From Lysobacteraceae bacterium (lineage in GTDB: Bacteria; Pseudomonadota; Gammaproteobacteria; Xanthomonadales; Xanthomonadaceae): 7,260 bases of DNA. This document shows, one piece after another, positions 1 to 5,361 of the stretch (the first letter of the stretch is position 1; every line of letters starts with the position of its first letter). The notes under the pieces are model-generated. The model did no database searches and was not told the DNA's origin. It saw nothing but the letters and a program-made list of their open reading frames with translations. The translations under genes and the position numbers were made by a program. The DNA is taken from the NCBI GenBank assembly GCA_017990865.1, contig JAGNNB010000149.1, positions 1-7,260 on the forward strand, in the 5' to 3' direction.

Positions 1-1
1 G

Positions 2-190
2 GGCGCGTGGTATCAAATCCAGCACCACCTGCACACTTGTCTGCAAGGCAAACAAACCTTGCACTACGCCGGCCGCGCGCGCTCGCCCTCGCCGGCCGTC
101 GGCCACTTCAACGACCACGTCGCCGAACAGCAGAAGTTGATCGCCGACGCGTTGGTCAATCCGCTCAACGGCGATCACGTGGCGGAGTGA
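2..190 (+). CDS. sucA: 2-oxoglutarate dehydrogenase E1 component, C-terminal end (partial)
   Basis: This is the 3' end of the gene for E1, the thiamine-diphosphate enzyme that decarboxylates 2-oxoglutarate and succinylates the lipoyl arm of E2. Only the last 62 residues and the TGA stop are present; the gene enters from the left edge in frame 2. The visible peptide starts GAWYQIQHHL and contains HYAGRARSPSPAVGHF and a QQKLIADAL helix. This matches the end of known SucA proteins, where a WY..QHH stretch precedes YAGR..S.SPAVG and a closing QQ..L...AL segment. The thiamine-binding domains lie outside the window. sucB follows 66 nt downstream on the same strand, the standard order for this operon. 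Assignment to SucA rather than to another E1 rests on this C-terminal signature and on the neighbours. Confidence 0.93.
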   Translation, partial: GAWYQIQHHLHTCLQGKQTLHYAGRARSPSPAVGHFNDHVAEQQKLIADALVNPLNGDHVAE

Positions 191-201
191 CGATGCTTCT
201 C

Positions 202-223
202 ACCGGCGCCCCAGGGCGCCGGT
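202..223 (+). other. Intercistronic hairpin between sucA and sucB
   Basis: A perfect inverted repeat: ACCGGCGCC (202-210) and GGCGCCGGT (215-223) enclose CCAG. It is read as a 9-bp stem with a 4-nt loop, or 10 bp if the loop closes to CA. It begins 12 nt after the sucA stop and ends 33 nt before the sucB start. No T-run follows, so it is unlikely to be an efficient intrinsic terminator. More plausible roles are protecting the upstream mRNA 3' end after processing or tuning E1:E2 stoichiometry; these are inferences. Confidence 0.6.
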
Positions 224-256
224 TCACCTATCAACACCGCTGTCAGGACGCCGCTC

Positions 257-1489
257 ATGGCCACCGAAATCAAGGTTCCCGTTCTTCCCGAATCCGTCTC
301 CGATGCCGTTATCGCCACCTGGCACAAGAAAGTGGGCGATGCGGTCAAACGCGACGAGAACATCGTCGATCTCGAGACCGACAAGGTCGTCCTGGAAGTG
401 CCCTCGACGGTCGACGGCACGATCAAAGAACTGAAGTTCGCCGAAGGCGCGACCGTCACCAGCCAGCAGGTGATCGCGATCATCGAGGAAGGCGCCGCCG
501 CCGCAGCACCCTCGCCCGCCGCAGCGGCATCGTCCGCAGCCGGCTCGGAAACCGTGCAGCCGAAAGCCGAGGCGGCCAAAGCCGCAGCCGCCGCGCCGTC
601 GAGCACCACGCCCACACCCGTCGGCGATGCCGCGACCGACAGCACGCTACCGCCCGGCGCGCGCTTCGCCGCCGCCACCAGCGGCGTGAATCCCGCCGAG
701 GTGCAAGGCACCGGCCGCCGGGGCGCGGTCACGAAGGAAGACATCGTCAACTACGCCAGCGGCAAGACCGCCGGCGTCGGCGGCGGCGCCCGCCCGGAAG
801 AGCGCGTGCCGATGACCCGCATGCGTACTCGCATCGCCGAACGCTTGATGCAGTCGAAGAATTCCATCGCCATGCTCACCTCGTTCAACGAAGTGAACCT
901 GGGCAAAGTCATGGCGATGCGCAAGGAGTTGGGCGAGTCGTTCGAGAAAGCCAACGGCATCAAGCTCGGCTTCATGAGCTTCTTCGCCAAGGCCGCCGCG
1001 AACGCGCTGCAGCGCCATCCGATCGTCAACGCCTCGGTCGACGGCAACGACGTCATCTATCACGGCTACGCCGACATCAGCATCGCCGTCTCCACCGAAA
1101 AAGGCTTGGTGACGCCGGTGCTGCGCAACGTCGAGCGCATGGGTTTCGCCGACATCGAAAACGCAATCGCCGGCTACGCCAAGGCCGCGCGCGAAGGCGG
1201 CTTGAAGCTGGAAGACCTGCAAGGCGGCACCTTCACTATCACCAACGGCGGCACCTTCGGCTCGCTGATGTCCACGCCGATCGTGAACCCGCCGCAGTCG
1301 GCGATCCTCGGCATGCACGCCATCAAGGAACGCCCGATCGCCGAGAACGGCCAAGTGGTGATCGCGCCGATGATGTACATCGCGATCAGCTACGACCACC
1401 GCATCATCGACGGCAAAGATGCGGTGCTGTTCCTGGTCGACATCAAGAACCAGCTCGAAAACCCGCATCGCATGTTGTTGGGCATGTAA
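257..1489 (+). CDS. sucB: Dihydrolipoyllysine-residue succinyltransferase, E2 of 2-oxoglutarate dehydrogenase
   Basis: E2 forms the core of the 2-oxoglutarate dehydrogenase complex and transfers the succinyl group from its lipoyl arm to CoA. The 410-residue product has the full layout. There is a single N-terminal lipoyl domain (about 2-77) with the lipoylation lysine K43 in [13 protein letters not shown]. An Ala/Pro-rich flexible linker spans about 79-130. A peripheral-subunit-binding domain (about 131-167) carries [20 protein letters not shown]. The catalytic acyltransferase domain runs from about 182 to the end. Active-site motif DHRIIDG lies at 380-386, giving catalytic H381 and D385; T329-N330-G331-G332 is the conserved ITNGG turn. 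Length fits the one-lipoyl-domain SucB class (about 400 residues). Start chosen because AGGA (245-248) lies 8 nt upstream and the lipoyl domain begins at once. It is flanked by sucA and lpdA, which separates it from pyruvate dehydrogenase E2 (usually several lipoyl domains, next to aceE). Confidence 0.97.
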   Translation: MATEIKVPVLPESVSDAVIATWHKKVGDAVKRDENIVDLETDKVVLEVPSTVDGTIKELKFAEGATVTSQQVIAIIEEGAAAAAPSPAAAASSAAGSETVQPKAEAAKAAAAAPSSTTPTPVGDAATDSTLPPGARFAAATSGVNPAEVQGTGRRGAVTKEDIVNYASGKTAGVGGGARPEERVPMTRMRTRIAERLMQSKNSIAMLTSFNEVNLGKVMAMRKELGESFEKANGIKLGFMSFFAKAAANALQRHPIVNASVDGNDVIYHGYADISIAVSTEKGLVTPVLRNVERMGFADIENAIAGYAKAAREGGLKLEDLQGGTFTITNGGTFGSLMSTPIVNPPQSAILGMHAIKERPIAENGQVVIAPMMYIAISYDHRIIDGKDAVLFLVDIKNQLENPHRMLLGM

Positions 1490-1493
1490 GAGC

Positions 1494-1599
1494 CGGGAAT
1501 CGGGAATGGAGAATCGGGAATAGAAAGCCCGACCATCCTCGGTTCCAGTCTTTTCGATTCCTGCTTTTCCGATTCCCGACTCCCGATTCCCGATTCCCG
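1494..1599. repeat. Inverted heptamer-array repeat (4 x CGGGAAT facing 4 x ATTCCCG) between sucB and lpdA
   Basis: The left arm 1494-1521 is four consecutive 7-mers: CGGGAAT, CGGGAAT, GGAGAAT, CGGGAAT. The right arm 1572-1599 is four 7-mers in the opposite sense: ATTCCCG, ACTCCCG, ATTCCCG, ATTCCCG. The arms can pair at 25 of 28 positions, with all three mismatches in the degenerate third/second unit. AAAGC (1524-1528) and GCTTT (1563-1567) continue the stem inward, and a further CGATTCC copy lies at 1555-1561. The central 1529-1554 is unrelated sequence. The element fills almost the whole 124-nt spacer, from 4 nt after the sucB stop to 14 nt before the lpdA start. I recall similar GGGAATCGGGAAT arrays between genes in Lysobacter and Xanthomonas genomes, which suggests a dispersed family, but this was not searched. 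In RNA it would form a long hairpin inside the operon transcript. Confidence 0.85.
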
Positions 1600-1613
1600 C
1601 ACGAGCGAATGAA

Positions 1614-3050
1614 ATGAGCGAACACTACGACGTCATCGTCATCGGCGCCGGCCCGGCCGGCTATCACGCCGCGATCCGCGCCGCGCAGCTCGGCATGAAG
1701 ACCGCGTGCATCGATGCCGCGCTGGGCAAAGACGGCAAGCCCGCGCTCGGCGGCACCTGCTTGCGCGTGGGCTGCATTCCCTCAAAGGCCTTGCTCGACT
1801 CCTCGCGCCAGTTCTGGAACATGGGCCATATCTTCGGCGAGCACGGCATCAGCTTCAAAGACGCGAAGATGGATGTGCCGGCGATGATCGGCCGCAAAGA
1901 CAAAATCGTGAAGCAGTTCACCGGCGGCATCGCCCAATTGTTCAAGGCGAACAAGATCGCGGCGTTCTACGGTTTCGGCACGCTGCACGCCGGCAACGTG
2001 GTGAAGGTGAAACAACACGACGGCAGCGAAATCGAACTCAAGGGCACGAACGTGATTCTGGCCGCGGGTTCGGATTCGATCGAACTGCCGTTCGCCAAAT
2101 TCGACGGCGACGCCATCGTCGATAACGTCGGCGCACTGGATTTCGAAGCCGTGCCCAAACGCCTCGGCGTGATCGGCGCCGGCGTGATCGGCTTGGAACT
2201 CGGCAGCGTGTGGAACCGCCTCGGCGCCCAAGTCACCATTCTCGAAGCGATGCCGGATTTCCTCGCGGCCGCCGACGGCGAAGCGGCGAAGATCGCCGCG
2301 CGCGAGTTCAAGAAACAGGGTCTCGACATCAAGCTCGGCGCCAAGGTTTCGAAGGCCGAGGTCAAGAAAAAAGGCAAATCCGCCGAAGTCCACGTGACTT
2401 ACGCCGACGCCTCCGGCGAACAGAACGTCGTCTTCGACAAACTGCTGGTCGCCGTGGGCCGCAAAGCCGCGAGCAAAGGCCTGCTGGCCGAAGGCACCGG
2501 CGTGCGCCTCGACGAACGCGGCCGCATCGAAGTCGACGAACACTGCCATACCGGCGTCGATGGCGTGTGGGCAATCGGCGATTGCGTGCGCGGCCCGATG
2601 CTGGCGCACAAAGGCTTCGAGGAAGGCATCGCGGTGGCCGAGCTCATCGCCGGTCTGCCCGGCCACGTCAATTTCGACACGATTCCGTGGGTCATCTACA
2701 CCGAGCCGGAAATCGCCTGGGTCGGCAAGACCGAGGAACAACTGAAGGCCGAAGGCATCCCGTACAAGGCCGGCAGCTTCCCGTTCGCGGCGGTGGGCCG
2801 CGCGGTGGCGATGGCCGAACCCGCGGGCTTCGTGAAGGTACTGGCCCACGCCGAAACCGACCGCGTGCTCGGTATGCACCTGGTCGGCGCCAATGTCTCC
2901 GAATTGGTCCACGAAGGCGTGTTGACCATGGAATTCAGCGGCTCGGCCGACGATCTGGCCCGCATCTGCCACGCGCATCCCTCGCTGTCGGAAGCCGTGC
3001 ACGACGCCGCGATGGCGGTGCACAAACGCGCGATCCACAAGGCCAATTGA
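1614..3050 (+). CDS. lpdA: Dihydrolipoyl dehydrogenase (E3)
   Basis: E3 is a cytoplasmic FAD flavoprotein that reoxidises dihydrolipoyl groups on E2 and passes electrons to NAD+. The 478-residue product has every expected element. The FAD-binding dinucleotide motif is GAGPAG at 11-16. The redox-active disulfide is C49 and C54 in GGTCLRVGCIPSK. The NAD-binding motif is GAGVIG at 188-193. The second FAD motif is VWAIGDCVRGPMLAHKG at about 318-334. The C-terminal dimerisation domain holds catalytic H455 and E460 in HAHPSLSE. Length is normal for the family (about 470-480). The active-site loop has Arg51 where many homologues, including E. coli Lpd, have Asn (CLNVGC). The ATG at 1614 is supported by the immediate start of the FAD fold, but the upstream ribosome site is weak (only CGAG near 1602-1605, just past the inverted repeat). 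A two-codon frame (ATG AAA TGA, 1609-1617) overlaps the start. As third gene of the operon it probably serves 2-oxoglutarate dehydrogenase; use by other lipoyl complexes cannot be judged here. Confidence 0.97.
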   Translation: MSEHYDVIVIGAGPAGYHAAIRAAQLGMKTACIDAALGKDGKPALGGTCLRVGCIPSKALLDSSRQFWNMGHIFGEHGISFKDAKMDVPAMIGRKDKIVKQFTGGIAQLFKANKIAAFYGFGTLHAGNVVKVKQHDGSEIELKGTNVILAAGSDSIELPFAKFDGDAIVDNVGALDFEAVPKRLGVIGAGVIGLELGSVWNRLGAQVTILEAMPDFLAAADGEAAKIAAREFKKQGLDIKLGAKVSKAEVKKKGKSAEVHVTYADASGEQNVVFDKLLVAVGRKAASKGLLAEGTGVRLDERGRIEVDEHCHTGVDGVWAIGDCVRGPMLAHKGFEEGIAVAELIAGLPGHVNFDTIPWVIYTEPEIAWVGKTEEQLKAEGIPYKAGSFPFAAVGRAVAMAEPAGFVKVLAHAETDRVLGMHLVGANVSELVHEGVLTMEFSGSADDLARICHAHPSLSEAVHDAAMAVHKRAIHKAN

Positions 3051-3064
3051 TGCGCGATACTGGC

Positions 3065-3097
3065 GAACGGCGCACTCCGGTGCGCCGTTCTGCATTT
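3065..3097 (+). terminator. Probable intrinsic terminator of the sucAB-lpdA operon
   Basis: GAACGGCGCAC (3065-3075) and GTGCGCCGTTC (3080-3090) form a perfect 11-bp stem closed by TCCG (3076-3079), a UNCG-class stable tetraloop on a C-G closing pair. It starts 14 nt after the lpdA stop. The following TGCATTT (3091-3097) is only a weak U-tract, so termination may be partial. It lies only 17 nt before the next start codon, which would put the hairpin in the leader of any read-through mRNA. Confidence 0.75.
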
Positions 3098-3114
3098 CCG
3101 GCGAAGGGACACCC

Positions 3115-3975
3115 ATGAGCGAAGCCAACCCCATCCGCAACGTCTCCGACACCGCGCTGTGGGTCGCGATCTATCGCGCGATGGAGAGCGAGCGCTCGGA
3201 CCCGATCTTCCGCGACCCCTACGCGCGCCGGCTCGGCGGCGAGCGCGGCGAAGCCATCGTACGCAAGCTCCCCAACGGCGCGGCGACCGCGTGGGCGGTG
3301 GTGGTGCGCACCGCGGTGATCGACGAGATCGTGCTGCGCTGCATTCGCGAAGGCGCGCGCACCGTGATCAATCTGGCCGCCGGGCTCGACACCCGCCCCT
3401 ACCGCATGGATTTGCCGGCGGATCTGCGTTGGATTCACGTCGACATGCCCGACATGGTCGACTACTTCCGCGATCGCATGGCCGGCGAAACGCCGCGCTG
3501 CGGATTGGAGTTCGTGTCCGCGGACCTGCGCGATACCGAACTGCGCCGCAAAGTGCTCGCCGCGGCTTCGACCGAAGGGCCCGTGCTGGCGATCACCGAA
3601 GGCTTGCTGATTTATCTGCAGACCGAAGACGTCGCCGCGCTCGCGCGCGACTTGAACGAATTCGCCCGGGCGCGTTGGTGGGTGGGCGAACTGGTGTCGC
3701 CGTTGTTGCTCAAGCGCATGGAAAAGACGTGGGCGCCGATGTTGCGCGGCGGCAATGCGCCGTTCGTGTTCGGCCCGCGCGAAAGCACCGCGTTCTTCGC
3801 GCCCTTCGGTTGGCGCGAACTCGAATTCCGCTCGCATTGGAACGAATCGATACGCCTCAAGCGCACGATGTCGGGTACCTGGTTCTTGCGGATGCTGATG
3901 GCGATCGCGCCCGCCGCGAAGCGCCGTGCGATCGAACGCGCCTCGGGCATGATGCTGCTGCGCAGCGAGCATTGA
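3115..3975 (+). CDS. Class I SAM-dependent methyltransferase, leucine carboxyl methyltransferase (LCMT/PPM) family
   Basis: The 286-residue product is a probable cytoplasmic S-adenosylmethionine-dependent methyltransferase of the LCMT-like family (COG3315 type). Seen in the sequence: an N-terminal helix region with RDPYARRL (33-40), typical of the family; SAM-binding motif I as NLAAGLDTRPYRM (86-98); the acidic motif II region VDMPDMVDYFRDRM (109-122); and SADLRD (135-140) for adenine-side contacts. Further on are AITEGLLIYL (159-168), the post-motif strand usual in this family, and FFAPFGW (227-233) near the C-terminal strand. Length fits the family's 270-300. The start is supported by AAGGGA (3104-3109) 5 nt upstream. 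The substrate cannot be read from sequence: bacterial members range from polyketide and antibiotic O-methyltransferases to uncharacterised housekeeping proteins. The LOG-family gene begins 25 nt downstream, so the two are probably cotranscribed. No promoter was found between the lpdA hairpin and this start. Confidence 0.9.
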   Translation: MSEANPIRNVSDTALWVAIYRAMESERSDPIFRDPYARRLGGERGEAIVRKLPNGAATAWAVVVRTAVIDEIVLRCIREGARTVINLAAGLDTRPYRMDLPADLRWIHVDMPDMVDYFRDRMAGETPRCGLEFVSADLRDTELRRKVLAAASTEGPVLAITEGLLIYLQTEDVAALARDLNEFARARWWVGELVSPLLLKRMEKTWAPMLRGGNAPFVFGPRESTAFFAPFGWRELEFRSHWNESIRLKRTMSGTWFLRMLMAIAPAAKRRAIERASGMMLLRSEH

Positions 3976-4000
3976 ACAATTTCTTATCGACGGTACTCCC

Positions 4001-4594
4001 ATGAAATCGATCTGCGTCTATTGCGGTTCCAATTCCGGCGGCAAGCCGGTCTACACCGAGCGAGCGCGCGAACTCGGCGCGCGCCTCGCGCGCGAGAATC
4101 TGCAACTGATCTACGGTGGCGGCAACGTCGGTTTGATGGGCAAAGTCGCGGACGCCGTGCTCGAGAACGGCGGCGAAGTCGTCGGCGTGATTCCCGAACA
4201 ACTCGTGCAATGGGAAGTCGCGCACAAAGGCGTGACCAGGCTCGAAGTCGTCGGCAACATGCACGAGCGCAAAGCCCGCATGTTCGATCTCGCCGACGGT
4301 TTCGTCGCCCTGCCCGGCGGCTTCGGCACGCTCGACGAAATGTTCGAAATGCTGACCTGGCGTCAGCTCGGTTTGGGCGACAAGCCCTGCGCGTTTCTCG
4401 ATATCGACGGCTTCTACGCGCCGCTGATGACCATGCTCGATCGCATGGTCGATCAGCGCTTTCTGCACGCCGATCAACGCCGCGACCTGTGGCACGGCGA
4501 AGATCTCGACACTTTGTTCGCCTGGATGCACGGCTACGTGCCGGCGCAGGCCGACAAGTGGCTGGACGAGAAACGTCGGCGCGAATTGCGCTGA
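4001..4594 (+). CDS. LOG family protein (TIGR00730-type; cytokinin riboside 5'-monophosphate phosphoribohydrolase-like)
   Basis: The 197-residue product has a Rossmann-like fold of the LOG family. Characterised members hydrolyse nucleoside 5'-monophosphates, including cytokinin ribotides and AMP, to free base and ribose 5-phosphate. Diagnostic motifs are present: an N-terminal ICVYCGSNSG strand (4-13), phosphate-binding GGGNVGLMG (39-47), MHERKARM (87-94), and the signature PGGFGTLDE (105-113) followed by EMLTWRQLG (116-124). Arg and Glu of PGGxGTxxE and the MxxRK stretch form the active site in studied LOG proteins. Length matches the short (about 190-residue) class. The start is the first ATG before the conserved CVYCGS strand; no strong ribosome site precedes it, so coupling to the methyltransferase gene is possible. 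In non-plant-associated bacteria the physiological role is often purine or AMP turnover. Whether this host makes cytokinins cannot be told. Confidence 0.93.
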   Translation: MKSICVYCGSNSGGKPVYTERARELGARLARENLQLIYGGGNVGLMGKVADAVLENGGEVVGVIPEQLVQWEVAHKGVTRLEVVGNMHERKARMFDLADGFVALPGGFGTLDEMFEMLTWRQLGLGDKPCAFLDIDGFYAPLMTMLDRMVDQRFLHADQRRDLWHGEDLDTLFAWMHGYVPAQADKWLDEKRRRELR

Positions 4595-4746
4595 GGCGCC
4601 TCCCCCCCGCCCGAGAAACGCAGCCCGCGTGGCGGCATCGGGGCGCGGCCTGAAGCCGCCAATCGACTATGCGATCGGGCGGTCGTTTCAGCGTCGGTCG
4701 CTCGACCGGCCGATCGACCGATCGAGTGACCGATCGAGCCGAATGC
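4595..4746. other. Convergent intergenic spacer, CGATCG-rich
   Basis: This 152-nt spacer separates the 3' ends of the LOG gene (plus) and the small minus-strand gene. It holds a C-run (4602-4608), a weak GCGGC-ctgaa-GCCGC hairpin (4645-4659) without a T-tract, and the phased GACCG repeat listed separately. The palindrome CGATCG occurs four times (4672-4677, 4711-4716, 4719-4724, 4731-4736). No coding frame in it looks genuine. Transcripts must end here from both sides, but no classical terminator is visible. Confidence 0.5.
4695..4739. repeat. 12-bp-phased GACCG repeat overlapping a near-palindrome
   Basis: GACCG recurs exactly every 12 nt at 4704, 4716 and 4728. The last two units, GACCGATCGAGT and GACCGATCGAGC, agree at 11 of 12 positions; the first (GACCGGCCGATC) shares the GACCG start only. 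The stretch 4695-4720 is also a 26-bp imperfect palindrome (11 of 13 positions match between its halves), with CGGTCG at one end and CGACCG at the other. It could be a terminator-like fold for the convergent transcripts, a protein-binding array or decayed repeat DNA; nothing here decides between these. Confidence 0.55.
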
Positions 4747-5205
4747 TCAAATCGTTTTCGACAAAAACGCCACTTGGCTCGTTTTGGTCAGCGGCACGAA
4801 ATTCCGCTCCACCATCGCGTCGAACGTGGTCTGATCGATCACCGCGATCAGCGACATCCGTACCGGATAGTCGAACGGCGATAATTCGCGAAGCGCATCC
4901 AGATCTTTGCCGACCTGGTTGACGAAGCTGGACTTCGTGGTCTTATGGGTCTGCGCTTTCAACTCGATCGCATTGGTCGGCGAATCGGAATTGCCGTTGA
5001 CCACCCAATCGATGATGATTCCGCCATCGCGCACTTCGCGGCGGAAATCGAATTGCGTGTCGTTGACGGTATCCAACCAAGCGGGGAAATCGGACTGCCA
5101 CCATTTCTCCCAGCCGCCTTCGAAATACAGCAGCGGTTTCAATAAGCGCGCATTGATCCAATTCTTCAGATCGTCGGGCAGGCGTTGCGTGTCGTAGGGC
5201 TGCAT
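4747..5205 (-). CDS. Small uncharacterised protein, possible PD-(D/E)XK nuclease-like fold
   Basis: I do not recognise a named family. The product has 152 residues starting MQPYDTQRLP. The ATG (read at 5205) is chosen because AGGAG lies 7 nt upstream; the open frame runs further upstream, but that part overlaps the divergent lipoprotein gene and is composition noise. Seen: an aromatic helix YFEGGWEKWWQSDFPAWL (27-44), then REVRDGGIIIDWVVNG (56-71), then NAIELKAQT (78-86), then a helical VNQVGKDLDAL stretch (95-105). D66, E81 and K83 form D-x14-ExK, and E29 or E33 sits in the preceding helix; this is the layout of a PD-(D/E)XK restriction-endonuclease-like core. The two hydrophobic strands (IIIDWVV and AIELK) fit its central sheet. 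No signal peptide or membrane segment is present. The gene is about 55% GC, well below the adjacent genes, and stands alone on this strand, which suggests acquisition. A nuclease-like effector, defence or repair role is inference; the fold could also be catalytically inactive. Confidence 0.82.
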   Translation of the reverse strand: MQPYDTQRLPDDLKNWINARLLKPLLYFEGGWEKWWQSDFPAWLDTVNDTQFDFRREVRDGGIIIDWVVNGNSDSPTNAIELKAQTHKTTKSSFVNQVGKDLDALRELSPFDYPVRMSLIAVIDQTTFDAMVERNFVPLTKTSQVAFLSKTI

Positions 5206-5212
5206 CGGTTCG

Positions 5213-5217
5213 CTCCT
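5213..5217 (-). promoter_or_regulatory. Ribosome binding site deciding the start at 5205
   Basis: On the minus strand this reads AGGAG, 7 nt before the ATG at 5205. It is the only strong Shine-Dalgarno before a candidate start in this frame, and so it fixes the 152-residue reading rather than the longer frame reaching 5886. Confidence 0.8.
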
Positions 5218-5230
5218 GAACTCGGGGGAA

Positions 5231-5255
5231 GGGCGACGCATCGCGGGCGTCGTCC
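5231..5255. other. Hairpin in the divergent intergenic region
   Basis: GGGCGACGC (5231-5239) and GCGTCGTCC (5247-5255) pair over 9 positions around a 7-nt loop, with one G-U wobble in the plus-strand RNA. In minus-strand transcripts it would lie in the 5' leader of the small gene starting at 5205, where one position is mismatched. It may influence leader structure or act as a weak operator-like palindrome. This is a modest structure in GC-rich DNA and could be chance. Confidence 0.35.
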
Positions 5256-5328
5256 TCTCTTCCAACGTTCGAGGAAGCGACTTGTGATCATCGCCAAATC
5301 GCGCCACGCAAATCCGGCGCGCGCGCGG

Positions 5329-5334
5329 TATAGT
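5329..5334 (+). promoter_or_regulatory. Probable -10 box for the lipoprotein gene
   Basis: TATAGT matches the sigma-70 -10 consensus at 5 of 6 positions, in a setting (GCGGTATAGTCCGCC) like promoters I recall from Xanthomonadaceae. It ends 27 nt before the ATG at 5362, leaving room for a short leader with the ribosome site. No good -35 box lies at the usual spacing (ACGCAA at 5306-5311 is poor), so an activator or weak basal promoter is possible. Confidence 0.55.
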
Positions 5335-5361
5335 CCGCCCGAATCCGCCAGGAGCGCCGTC

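Noticed and set aside
1494..1599. CRISPR array reading of the heptamer repeats
   Set aside because: Units are 7 bp without spacers and in inverted orientation, and no cas genes are present.
7..1617. A 536-codon plus-strand open frame across sucA end, sucB and the spacer
   Set aside because: It is Arg/His-rich shadow translation of sucB in another frame, and sucB has complete E2 domains.
1782..3152. A 456-codon minus-strand open frame opposite lpdA
   Set aside because: It is antisense to a clearly functional E3 gene and is an Ala/His/Arg/Asp-rich product typical of high-GC shadow frames.
2935..4002. A 355-codon minus-strand frame opposite the methyltransferase gene
   Set aside because: The composition is shadow-like, it has no recognisable motif, and the plus strand encodes a full SAM methyltransferase.
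4645..4659. GCGGC-ctgaa-GCCGC hairpin as the LOG gene terminator
   Set aside because: The stem has only 5 bp and no T-run follows, so it is weak evidence on its own.
5185..5361. N-terminal extension of the lipoprotein to position 5185
   Set aside because: It would precede the promoter -10 box and the strong ribosome site and would bury the signal peptide.
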